Source: Prostheceraeus crozeri (Eukaryota; Platyhelminthes; Polycladida; Euryleptidae). Taken from it: 64,000 bases of DNA. The stretch is from positions 62,001 to 126,000 of the forward strand of contig CAJQUW010007039.1 in assembly GCA_907163375.1 (NCBI GenBank). The letters are read 5' to 3'. Within the stretch, counting starts at the first letter, position 1. Each line of letters starts with the position of its first letter. This document shows, one piece after another, positions 24,864-32,743 of this stretch. The notes under the pieces were generated by a model, which had not been told where the DNA came from, did no database searches, and saw only the letters and a program-made list of their open reading frames with translations. The position numbers and the translations under genes are program-made.

Positions 24864-25657
24864 TGCAACTTTTGCTTGATGTGCGATTCAACACTGCCTC
24901 TCTCTGCTGACGCCCTTATCAAACCTGACAATTTAATGGTCTGGTTTGTACTGAGGTTCATGTTAGCCTGAATATTTGAAATATCTTTCGCACTAAAAAT
25001 CGGTGTGCTGGCAGATGATGATGAGGCTCTCTGTGGTAGAACATCAACTCTCAAAGGGCGACCGGTTGAGGTAGATAGGACTACTGAAGATGAAGCTCCT
25101 TCCTCAAGCTTTTCTTTCAAAAGTGAGGATGCCATTTGCTCAGACGTTTTACCGAAAGACATTCTTTTCAAATTCTCTAACTTAGTCCACTGTGTGCAGC
25201 TATGAGGCATTCCCCTCGAAAGAGTAGAAAAGCACTGACCGCATACCTTTATGGAAGTAGGCCTATTGCTCCTCTCAGAATTGGACTCGTGAATTGGCCG
25301 TCCTACTTCAGATTCTTTTACTCCAGACTTACTAGCTGTTTTGCAGAGCAGACAACCGCAATTAGGCGTGGAACGAGTTGGTGGTGGTGGTGGCGGAGCT
25401 TCAGCAAGCGTAGAGAAATCAAACAACTCTATAGATCGATTAAAGATGCCTTTAGCATACTCAGACAGCGTAAGGCGACAAGCGCTACATACTACGGTTG
25501 GAAGTCTAATATCATTCGGATCATACCCACTGACGAAGTATTGTTCGATTATATCTTGCATTGTAGGAGTTATAGAACGCATAGTCTTTGTTTTCCCAAA
25601 ACATAGCAAACACAGTTGCAAACGGCTATCTTCGTGTGTGTGCTTCGGACGTGGCAT
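24860..25657 (-). CDS. Cys-rich protein resembling RAG1 N-terminal region
   Basis: 265 residues from ATG, opening with basic PRPKHTHEDSRLQ. Zinc-type pairs in order: C16xxC19 and C57xxC60 around RSITPTMQDIIEQY; C100xCxxC105; C139xxC142 with H152 and C154. The C-terminus (220-265) is helical and polar. The order CxxC ... P..VCxxC followed by CxxC ... HxC recalls the zinc-binding N-terminal region of RAG1 and of the N-RAG-TP protein; this comparison is from memory and by eye. Residues 87-93 are a proline run. It abuts the transposase (4-base overlap), suggesting one transcription unit. Likely roles: dimerisation, TIR binding or target choice. No stop or frame break inside. Confidence 0.72.
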   Translation of the reverse strand: MPRPKHTHEDSRLQLCLLCFGKTKTMRSITPTMQDIIEQYFVSGYDPNDIRLPTVVCSACRLTLSEYAKGIFNRSIELFDFSTLAEAPPPPPPTRSTPNCGCLLCKTASKSGVKESEVGRPIHESNSERSNRPTSIKVCGQCFSTLSRGMPHSCTQWTKLENLKRMSFGKTSEQMASSLLKEKLEEGASSSVVLSTSTGRPLRVDVLPQRASSSSASTPIFSAKDISNIQANMNLSTNQTIKLSGLIRASAERGSVESHIKQKLQ

Positions 25658-26230
25658 GGTGGTGATATGAAAGTCTGATTTACGAGAAGGGTTTATTTGT
25701 GAATCGATACATTTATGAAGTGATCATTGCATAGATATCTGAACGACACCAAGATCGCACAATGCTATCGATAGACGGCACTAGTGTCGTCAGAGGTAAT
25801 TGTTTACTGCATTATCCTCCAATCCGTCTGCACGATCAATAGCTTGCATGATGCATGAAATGTTTGCATGCTTCGTGATGTAAGCAGTATCGGATTTTTC
25901 CAAAACTGCCAAGTCACAGCACATAGAAATTTAATTCAACTGGTTCAATTGATCGATGCTGTTTACATTGTTTTCATACGCATGCTCTGCAAGGCAAGGC
26001 AAATTATTCATTGTCTTGTGTCAAGGCGATATAACACATATGATAGAAATATTAGATTGCAGAGGACGTCATAGTAACTTCATGCGTCATACGCTGTTTA
26101 TCATGTTTCCGACTTTTTCAACGAATATTTACTATTCCGTTTCAAAAATATTTTACATGCTAATAATTATTTCTAACCAACAACATATTCGCATCATATA
26201 TCCGGTATATACTACTTACAAATACCAAAT

Positions 26231-26539
26231 GCCTACTTCTTTAATTCTTTTTAGTGCTAAGCAAGTATTGAATGGTGTAATTGAATGTATTTTGCTGTCA
26301 ATGCACTAATAATAGCCTGCACAGGTGATTACAAGGCTGGGTAGCCAATTGATAGGTCAAAATGTCATCATACTGTATAAATTCGGCCATTTTGAATTTT
26401 TGAGTATTGCAAAAAAGGACAAATTATTACGATTTTTCTGAAAACAGATTTGAAATGCTGACACTCTAGGGATTCAGAAAATGTATCATATTAGCTTGGA
26501 CAATTTTTTTGAATTAAATCTCCATTCCAACCCACCGTG
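26231..26539 (-). repeat. Right TIR of RAG-related transposon
   Basis: Reverse complement of the left TIR, ending CCACCGTG at 26532-26539. Confidence 0.93.
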
Positions 26540-26543
26540 ATGT
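26540..26543. repeat. Target-site duplication ATGT (right)
   Basis: Matches 22949-22952. Confidence 0.8.
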
Positions 26544-27547
26544 GTAACTGACTTTTGATTCGCATCATTGGCGGCGAAACGCGGCTTTTTTTAATTTTGG
26601 TCTAAGTGCAGTCTGCTCTAAAAGAATGAGATTAAAGACATAAAACCGGAGATAAAATTGATCCGCATGCATTCCAAATGCGTTAACCCGTGACCCGCGT
26701 ATTGATAAAAATATCATCGCAAATGATTGTAACATTTGCGCACTTCGTTGATTGCACGAAACAGCAGTAAAAGCTTTTGCATTATATTTAATGTCATAAT
26801 GAATACATGTATATGCGATCAATCACAGGCTTGTGCTGCATAAACTTGTAATGCTGCCTAATGATCCAGCAAGCTGTTGGCCAATTTGTTTATCCAATAC
26901 TTTGATATACTTGTACACCGACAGGCAGCTTAATTTGCTGTTGGCATGACTGGTCTGACACATCGATGCATGCATTTTAAATAATCCCTTTATTTATACT
27001 ACAGAGATTCCGGGAAATAGGTTATTGTTGTACCGCTAACTTCTTTTAATTGACTGTCTGCTTTACTTTTTATATTTAACCAATTATTACCAAACTAAGT
27101 AAATTTTGAAATTTTGTCTTTATATTAATCGACACCAGCATCAAACAGTGCTTGTGCAAAGGATTTGAGAATGTATTTTTCAATACGTCATATTTTCAAC
27201 ATCGCTCTGTTTAAGGAGCGGATGGTGAACACAGGAGGATAGAATTAAAATGCTATTATGTTTATACGCAATCATGTGTCGTGTTACGTAAATATTCTCA
27301 TCAATTTATAATAGATCTGCATGATACCTCTGACGTATTAAAAAAAGTATATGCTGACAGCAAATCATAAATCAAGACACGTTATAAGCATATTGAAAAA
27401 ATGTTCGATGCACTGATGAATAATGAAAATCAATTGGATCTACCTACGGTACTCGTACTGGATATTTTTCGCTTACGTCCACAACTTTGAATTTTTCATG
27501 GAAAAATAATATGACAATAAATCATACAATGCATTATACAATCATAA
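26544..27547. other. Gene-free spacer between the two transposons
   Basis: AT-rich, no gene or repeat supported; the frame at 26565-26822 has no domain. Confidence 0.5.
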
Positions 27548-27553
27548 CACATT
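27548..27553. repeat. Target-site duplication CACATT (left)
   Basis: Six bases immediately before the AGTAGTAAG terminus, repeated exactly at 49435-49440. Six bp is the Polinton norm. Confidence 0.93.
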
Positions 27554-28143
27554 AGTAGTAAGCAAACCTCCACTTTAAACACAGCATCGGTTAGCACCCC
27601 CCCCCGGTTGAGAGTGTCCGCGTTGACTTGGGCGGCCGACCAGGTTGGCCAGAGTTAGCGGTGGCATGTTTTGGGTTCTAGCGCCTAAACGGCTGCTCCA
27701 ATGGTAGATCTGAGACCAGATTTGGAATCAGCGTCAAATTCTGCATCTGTGGGGTGATTTCCAGCTCAATCGGCGAGAAAAAATTTTCAACATTTTACGG
27801 AAAAACGACAAAGTTAACGGCGAATTTGGGCTGGTTTTGGGCTGTAGAGCCAAAACGAAGCATCGGATGGGAAAACGGAGGCCAGATTCGGATTCAGCGT
27901 CAAATTCTGCATCCGTAAGGTGATTTCCAGCTCCATCGGAGAGAAAAAAATTTTGGGACGTCCCCCCCTCGGCAGCGTTGCTTCCAACTTTGGTTCTAGA
28001 GATCGTAGAAAGTCGTGCAATAGCTCGTTTGAAATCTAAGAGTGAGACAAATTCACTGAAAGAAACGGCTTGTTCATATCTGTTTTTGTTTAGATGTGAG
28101 ACGCATTTAAGATTTGGGAGATTGGCGAAAAACGACAGAGTTA
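27554..28143 (+). repeat. Polinton left TIR
   Basis: Starts AGTAGTAAGCAAACCTCC. It matches the reverse complement of 49024-49434 but is ~180 bp longer because of an internal repeat of the CAGCGTCAAATTCTGCATC module and a C-rich drift near 27,598. Confidence 0.92.
27664..27904 (+). repeat. 241-bp module, copy 1 (inside left TIR)
   Basis: Begins ATGTTTTGGGTTCTAGCG at ~27666 and recurs 492 bp downstream at 28156-28396 with few differences. The right TIR has a shorter single version, so the module expanded on the left. Confidence 0.85.
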
Positions 28144-28155
28144 ACGGCGAATGTG

Positions 28156-28396
28156 GGATGTTTTGGGTTCTAGCGTCTAAACGGCTGCTCCAATGGTAGA
28201 TCTGAGACCAGATTTGGAATCAGCGTCAAATTCTGCATCTGTGGGGTGATTTCCAGCTCAATCGGCGAGAAAAAATTTTCAACATTTTTCGGGAAAACGA
28301 CAGAGTTAACGGCGAATTTGGGCTGGTTTTGAGCTGTAGAGCCAAAACGAAGCATCGAATGGGAAAACGGAGGCCAGATTCGGATTCAGCGTCAAA
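28156..28396 (+). repeat. 241-bp module, copy 2 (beyond left TIR)
   Basis: Direct copy of 27664-27904, just inside the end of the TIR. Confidence 0.85.
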
Positions 28397-29195
28397 CTGT
28401 ACTTAGAAATGGTGTATTTTCAGCTCAATCGGACCTCTAGAATCGGTGATAGAAGCGCTTTAAGTTTTTGGATGATGGATCTTACGTTATCAGCTGATCG
28501 CCACAAACTATATAAGCTGGGAACCGACAGAGACTTGTCATTAAGACGAGCGATTGTCAACGGTAGGTCGTCTCTCTGAGCATCGGACATTCCAAATTTC
28601 GGGTTTCTGAAAGGAACCGACTTAGAAAATTTCATTGCTGATATCAGCTAAGCCGTCAGACTTGAAGGTTAGCCAGGAGATGGCCTTAGTCTCCGGGCCA
28701 TAAAAGACTCCAAAACTTTAAAGGCTTGTAACTTTGCTTCTACAAGTCCGTTTGACTTGATTGAAAAAAGGTTCGGTCGCTATTCACCTGCCCTAAGTGA
28801 TAGACTAATTATAAAATTTCACAAGTAGTGCTAAAAAGTTGAATAATTTAAATTCGCTGTTATTGGTGATTTTCGGGGTTTTCAAACCTTCTGATTTCAA
28901 AAAAGACCTTTATAAAGTTGTCAGAGGTGAGCTTCGCCTCGAGACTTGCTTCCTGATGTAAATAACTCCACCCGTTTTCATGTCAAAATCGGGGTCCGAT
29001 TACCAACACAGTGATATGACGCACGCTCTGTCCGCGGGAGGTTGGATTTGAGGGCCGAGGCCTTGTAGTCGGGATAAGATCCCCTCTGAGTAATGCCTGT
29101 AACGAATTCATCAGCCTAGCTTGTCTATCCTCAAGTATTGAATGACATATTAGTTGCATTTTTGAAATGATTGTCAATGTATTCATTCGTTGAAG
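28397..29195. other. Non-coding subterminal Polinton region
   Basis: About 800 bp between the TIR modules and the first promoter. Minus frames at 28420-28635 and 28983-29186 lack domains. Nothing else supported. Confidence 0.5.
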
Positions 29196-29228
29196 TTATA
29201 AATGGTATAAGTAGTAATTCTATTTCAT
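29196..29228 (+). promoter_or_regulatory. Core promoter of the 341-residue protein
   Basis: TATAAA at 29197-29202, then ATTCTATTTCAT at 29217-29228, 17 bases before the ATG. Same TATA plus (C)ATTCTAT layout as at 30536, 32609 and 48858-48894. Confidence 0.6.
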
Positions 29229-29244
29229 CCTTCCTTTACAGAAA

Positions 29245-30270
29245 ATGGCAGGAAATAGCAAACTTTTATTTAAGAAGTGCTCTTGTGGAGAGATAAAGAG
29301 AGGCGGCGAATTCAAGCGCCACATTAACAAGTACAAGAATACTCCTCACTTTCACGAGGAAAGAGCCGTTATTTCCGGCTGCATACATCGCCTGAAATTT
29401 TTAAAAGGCAAGGATCAGACAGCATTTTATGCCGCTCACGCCGAATGTCCGATCAAGAAGGCTAGCAATTATACGACATCAGACATCGGCAAAGTGATCA
29501 CAGCCTTCTTCAACGAAGCAACAGTCGATTTAGACGCAGAATTGCAAGATGCAATTGACACCATCTCGAGTCCGACTGCACCGACCACAGAACAACTAAG
29601 TGGATCGGACAGCTCAGACGACTCCGATACTGAGGTCGTCATCACTAAAAACGCGGAAGAGATAGGAAAACCGGCAAATCAGTCCTCCCCGAAAAAGAAA
29701 GTGATCGCACCTTCCCCAGTAACGAAGGGGATTAAGCAGCAGACGGATAGCTGGAATAAGGATGCCCAGATCGCGAAAGTGAGCCAGGAATATGCACTCA
29801 CAAAATTAAAAGACGAGCTCACTCGTTACAAAAACGAATGTGCGGCCCTTAGGGACGACAATTTCCACCTGACGGGTCAGGTAGCCAAGATGCGGGCCCT
29901 CAAGACCCACGTAATTAACTTAGAACCTTTCCGCGAAAGGGCGCTTGCCAGCGAAAAACGAGTTGAAGAGCAGGCGACGTATATAAAATCATTCAAAGCT
30001 CAGGAAGAGGTGTCAAGGTTAAAAATCGAACAACTAAAGACTAGCCTGACTGAGAGCCAGAAGAAAGAGGAAAGACGAACAACGCTCCACATTCCGGTCA
30101 TCAAGAGCAGAATCGTCGACAGCGTTATCCTTGAGAGTGAGGACTTAGACACCACGTTCCAGTGCTATGATGGAACGATGGTGGAGATGCGCTGCCTTCA
30201 TCTCTCAATAAAACATGATGGTGACATCAAGGAATTGCGCCACCGCAAGCGGAAACTGCCGGCCAAATAA
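29245..30270 (+). CDS. Polinton zinc-finger/coiled-coil protein, unknown function
   Basis: 341 residues, not recognised. N-terminus: CSCG followed by EFKRHINKYKNTPH (a single C-x-C ... H-x(n)-H knuckle, residues ~12-36). Residues ~115-135 are Ser/Asp-rich (SGSDSSDDSDTE). A long charged helical stretch ~178-275 looks like a coiled coil, and the tail is basic (HRKRKLPAK). The start is set by the TATA-type promoter 45 bases upstream. Reads whole. The modular layout suggests a nucleic-acid-binding or scaffold protein, but no function is assigned. The downstream transcript region holds a predicted intron at 30324-30385 and then an HDV-like ribozyme. Confidence 0.75.
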   Translation: MAGNSKLLFKKCSCGEIKRGGEFKRHINKYKNTPHFHEERAVISGCIHRLKFLKGKDQTAFYAAHAECPIKKASNYTTSDIGKVITAFFNEATVDLDAELQDAIDTISSPTAPTTEQLSGSDSSDDSDTEVVITKNAEEIGKPANQSSPKKKVIAPSPVTKGIKQQTDSWNKDAQIAKVSQEYALTKLKDELTRYKNECAALRDDNFHLTGQVAKMRALKTHVINLEPFRERALASEKRVEEQATYIKSFKAQEEVSRLKIEQLKTSLTESQKKEERRTTLHIPVIKSRIVDSVILESEDLDTTFQCYDGTMVEMRCLHLSIKHDGDIKELRHRKRKLPAK

Positions 30271-30323
30271 TTGCCTCAGCCACCACCATCGAAGGTTCAA
30301 CGAACCGATTAAGTTAATTTATG

Positions 30324-30385
30324 GTAAGTTAATATCATCTCTATCACTTGAATATCATTTCATATATTTTCTTTCTATTTTTCAG
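30324..30385 (+). other. Predicted short intron after ATG (ATG|GTAAGT)
   Basis: GTAAGT at 30324 directly follows ATG (30321-30323), and a pyrimidine tract plus CAG ends at 30385. At 62 bp it matches the other small introns in this element (67, 59 and 68 bp). The downstream exon opens with a very short frame and then ribozyme copy 1. Confidence 0.5.
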
Positions 30386-30426
30386 ATGCGACGTGAACGA
30401 ACCAACGGTCTTTAAGAGGCCACCAT

Positions 30427-30495
30427 GGGGCAAAAAGTGATAGTACCTCCACGTGGTTTGCCCTGGACAGACTTCGGTCTGACTGAATCTATCAC
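30427..30495 (+). ncRNA. HDV-like self-cleaving ribozyme, copy 1
   Basis: The 69 nt fold into the HDV nested double pseudoknot. P1: 30427-30433 (GGGGCAA) with 30458-30464 (TTGCCCT), starting with the hallmark G-U wobble. P2: 30437-30443 (GTGATAG) with 30489-30495 (CTATCAC). P3: ACC 30445-30447 with GGT 30455-30457, closing loop TCCACGT. P1.1: loop CC with GG 30465-30466. P4: CAGAC-TTCG-GTCTG 30468-30481, a UUCG tetraloop. J4/2 is ACTGAAT 30482-30488, placing a C (30483) where HDV has catalytic C75, in CNRA context. Predicted cleavage is just 5' of G30427. It lies downstream of the 341-residue gene and before the next TATA box. Confidence 0.88.
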
Positions 30496-30535
30496 ATAAT
30501 TAGAAAGACTGAGTCATGTCTTTGTATCAGAAGGG

Positions 30536-30572
30536 TATATAAACCATTACCTCTCTTTCATTTTCATTCTAT
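30536..30572 (+). promoter_or_regulatory. Core promoter of the 87-residue protein
   Basis: TATATAAA at 30536-30543 and CATTCTAT at 30565-30572, nine bases before the ATG in context CATCATGAA. This implies a leader of about ten bases. Confidence 0.7.
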
Positions 30573-30580
30573 GCTCCATC

Positions 30581-30844
30581 ATGAACACACCTAAGACGAC
30601 AGTCAGCTCTCCTGACAAGACTCGGCTTAGACCGAGAAATTTATTTATTGAGTTTTCAGAGATGGAGGAGCGAGAGCGAGTCTATAACAATCTTGCTCGA
30701 ATCGCCTCATCGGCTACCGATGATAACGATTCAACAGAGTGGAGATATATTCCGCCCTCTGACAGTCGGATGGAAGTAGAGGAGGTCGATGCCGCTGACA
30801 TAGAGAGATTAAAAGTCTCTCTCAGCGGAATCGGCCAAATCTAG
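30581..30844 (+). CDS. Small acidic Polinton protein
   Basis: 87 residues, not recognised. It is acidic overall, with MEVEEVDAADIERL near the C-terminus and a predicted amphipathic start (LFIEFSEMEERERVYNNLARI). The start is fixed by a TATA box 45 bases upstream and a CATCATGA context shared with other genes of the element. It sits between the two ribozyme copies: copy 1 ends 85 bases upstream and copy 2 begins 44 bases after the stop, so this mRNA would carry a ribozyme in its 3' region. Reads whole. Function unknown. Confidence 0.65.
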   Translation: MNTPKTTVSSPDKTRLRPRNLFIEFSEMEERERVYNNLARIASSATDDNDSTEWRYIPPSDSRMEVEEVDAADIERLKVSLSGIGQI

Positions 30845-30888
30845 ACATGTATCCTAGAACGAACCATCGGTCTTTAAGATACCACCAT

Positions 30889-30957
30889 GGGGCAAAATGT
30901 GATAGTACCTCCACGTGGTTTGCCCTGGACAGACTTTGGTCTGACTGAATCTATCAC
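30889..30957 (+). ncRNA. HDV-like self-cleaving ribozyme, copy 2
   Basis: Same fold as copy 1: P1 30889-30895 with 30920-30926; P2 30899-30905 with 30951-30957; P3 30907-30909 with 30917-30919; P4 30930-30934 with 30939-30943; J4/2 30944-30950 with C30945. The two copies differ only in J1/2 (AAT for AAA) and the P4 loop (TTTG for TTCG), that is, in unpaired positions. The ~34-base 5' flank (GAACGAACCATCGGTCTTTA core) is also shared. Predicted cleavage is 5' of G30889. Confidence 0.88.
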
Positions 30958-31520
30958 ACGAATATAAAAAATATAATCATAAAGTTGTATCTGCTATCAG
31001 TCAAATTTAACGTTGCATGGCACGGAGAACTTCGGTATAATTCTTCCTGTTGGTGGGCGATCTCTCTTGAGACAGCGGATGATATCGTAGTGATGAGTGT
31101 GGCAAGGGCTTGAGACTTACCTTAATCCGACTTTCCAACGGTCGTCGTGGTCTCTTCGCTCAACGTAGCACTTTGAACGCCAATCGGCTGAGTCTTAGCT
31201 ATCTGCCGCAGGTTACTTTTTTAAATTCTCCATTGCATACGTTATCTGAGAATGAATCATGAGTTCTCTTAAAAACTGCCTCTATTATTGAGGCTAAATG
31301 ATGAAGGGATGAAATGGGAGGGCACTCTGGCGCCACACGCAAACATATACATCCTCTCTCCTTACTAATGATACGATCTCTTTTGATAGAAAAGTAGACC
31401 GATAATAAATGTGATGATATTCGCAAGCATGTATACAATTAACCCCATATCTAAATTCTTCCCTTTATTTCCATTTCTAGATCAATACATTGCAAAACAA
31501 AGACATGTAGTTCTTTAGAT
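30958..31520. other. Non-coding Polinton spacer
   Basis: No supported gene. A minus frame at 31199-31438 has no domain. An AATAAA on the minus strand near 31515 could end the next gene's mRNA. Confidence 0.45.
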
Positions 31521-31796
31521 TTATTTATCAAAGTTCAGTGGGACTGGTTTCAAGTCATTATAAATCCTGTAATATGTCACTCGCTTTGGTGCATCCGGCA
31601 CTCTTCTAAGTCGCGTCGTCTTTGGCGTGAACTCGCCCTCACTCCATACAACTTGGGTGATTTCACTTTTGTTACAGCTCTTCTCCTCGTCATTGGCGAT
31701 TTTGGGTTTACTGCCACTGTTCATATCCTCGTCCCATTCATCGACAACTTCGAAAATTTTGTGGAAAATATTTAAGGTTTCCGAAGAATTTGCCAT
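31521..31796 (-). CDS. Small acidic Polinton protein (91 residues)
   Basis: Not recognised. The frame is open further upstream, but TATATAAA on the minus strand (31848-31855) and a TCATTC initiator-like word (~31825) lie inside that extension, so the methionine at 31796 (MANSSETLNIF) is the likely start. Residues 1-60 are acidic with a DEWDEDM patch; the C-terminal third is basic (TTRLRRVPDAPKR). It reads whole and is followed by a minus-strand AATAAA-like word. Gene-sized, promoter-preceded, function unknown. Confidence 0.55.
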   Translation of the reverse strand: MANSSETLNIFHKIFEVVDEWDEDMNSGSKPKIANDEEKSCNKSEITQVVWSEGEFTPKTTRLRRVPDAPKRVTYYRIYNDLKPVPLNFDK

Positions 31797-31824
31797 ACTA
31801 GCCTGTTCGATCGTATGATGTGAA

Positions 31825-31855
31825 TGAGAAGTGCTACAATCTTCTGATTTATATA
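31825..31855 (-). promoter_or_regulatory. Core promoter of the 91-residue protein
   Basis: TATATAAA on the minus strand at 31855-31848, followed ~20 bases on by CTTCTCATTCAC, similar to the CATTCTAT element elsewhere in the Polinton. Confidence 0.55.
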
Positions 31856-32119
31856 GGATATTCAACAATACTCTCCTCGACAGCCAATCAGAATCACTCT
31901 AATTTAGATAAAGACTGTTAAAGTCAGAAGATTGCAAGATATACCAATCTCAGCAGTGGGTGAGGTAGTATTTAGGAAAAATGATAGTGTCTAGCATCAG
32001 CTGCTATGATTTATACTGAGCTGTCAAATGATTAGATTTTCACTATGATGTTGATGACTACTTTACCCAGAAATAAATGAAAACAGACAGATATAACAAA
32101 TGAAACATATATTCAGAAA

Positions 32120-32407
32120 TTACAAATAATTTAGAAGTTCTTCAGTACTAATATTGTCCCACAGCGATTCGCAGTTACTGCAGTCACATTTAAGCTGTCG
32201 CAGTCTTTCCTCGGCTGCAGCCAATACACCAAATACATAGTCCCATTCAACCTCGTTCCCGGGTTGAGACGATGGGCTGTACCCTCTCCGTATGTCGTGT
32301 AGGAGACTGATATCCTCCTCCTTCGACACATCCTCCTTATTATACATTAGGTATTTCCACCGCACATAGATCATCTCCATTTCTTCTTGTTCTGTGAGAG
32401 ATTCCAA
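32120..32407 (-). CDS. Small acidic helical Polinton protein
   Basis: About 95 residues, not recognised. Strongly acidic N-terminus (ESLTEQEEMEMIY), helical middle, and a CDCSNC cluster near the C-terminus that could bind metal. No ATG fits at the very 5' end of the open frame, so the true start is unclear and a short upstream exon is possible. It is the last minus-strand frame before the promoter that drives the DNA polymerase on the other strand. Function unknown. Confidence 0.4.
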   Translation of the reverse strand: MESLTEQEEMEMIYVRWKYLMYNKEDVSKEEDISLLHDIRRGYSPSSQPGNEVEWDYVFGVLAAAEERLRQLKCDCSNCESLWDNISTEELLNYL

Positions 32408-32608
32408 CTTTGGAATGTCATCTAGATTTCACTCCTTCTCCACCTTTACCTTTTTCGGAGCGGGAGGTCAAGTTGGTGTGTTCACGGAGAGAGTTGCTGT
32501 TGGTGAATTCATGACTTCAAACTGTATGCTATAAACTTAATTTCTTAGTGCTTAAGTACAAGTAAGTAGCCAATCAAATGAAGAGCCAATGAATGATGAG
32601 TATGAGAG

Positions 32609-32647
32609 TATATAAAAGGGGGGAAACAGACTTATTTTTCATTCTAT
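32609..32647 (+). promoter_or_regulatory. DNA polymerase promoter
   Basis: TATATAAAAG at 32609-32618 and CATTCTAT at 32640-32647, ~97 bases before an ATG that is followed at once by GTAAGT (32744-32752). Confidence 0.7.
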
Positions 32648-32743
32648 ATTTGATACGTATTGAGAATAAGTGAAGTCTCTATTTTGATAAACTATACAAT
32701 TTTCTAACATTGAAGTATCATACTTAAACTTGTTTTCGTTGAA

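Larger units (their letters stand above)
22953..26539. mobile_element. 3.6-kb DNA transposon with RAG1-related proteins (N-RAG-TP/Chapaev-like)
   Basis: The element is bounded by CACGGTGGGTTGG termini on both sides, TIRs of ~310 bp and an ATGT duplication. Two minus-strand frames fill the interior: a 265-residue Cys-rich protein (24860-25657) and a 388-residue DDE transposase (23697-24863). Established knowledge: RAG recombination signals, Transib and Chapaev ends all begin with CAC, and the Aplysia N-RAG-TP element combines a RAG1-N-terminal-like protein with a related transposase. The 4-bp duplication fits Chapaev better than the 5 bp of Transib/ProtoRAG. TIR arms are almost identical, so the insertion looks young. 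No RAG2-like kelch protein is present. Confidence 0.88.

Noticed and set aside
25202-25670. Plus-strand frames of 109-134 codons opposite the Cys-rich transposon protein
   Set aside because: Antisense shadows of the minus-strand coding sequence, without domains.
22953-26539. Calling the element a ProtoRAG
   Set aside because: No RAG2-like gene, and the target duplication is 4 bp rather than 5 bp.
31199-31438. 79-codon minus frame in the Polinton
   Set aside because: No start context, promoter or domain comparable to the other Polinton genes.
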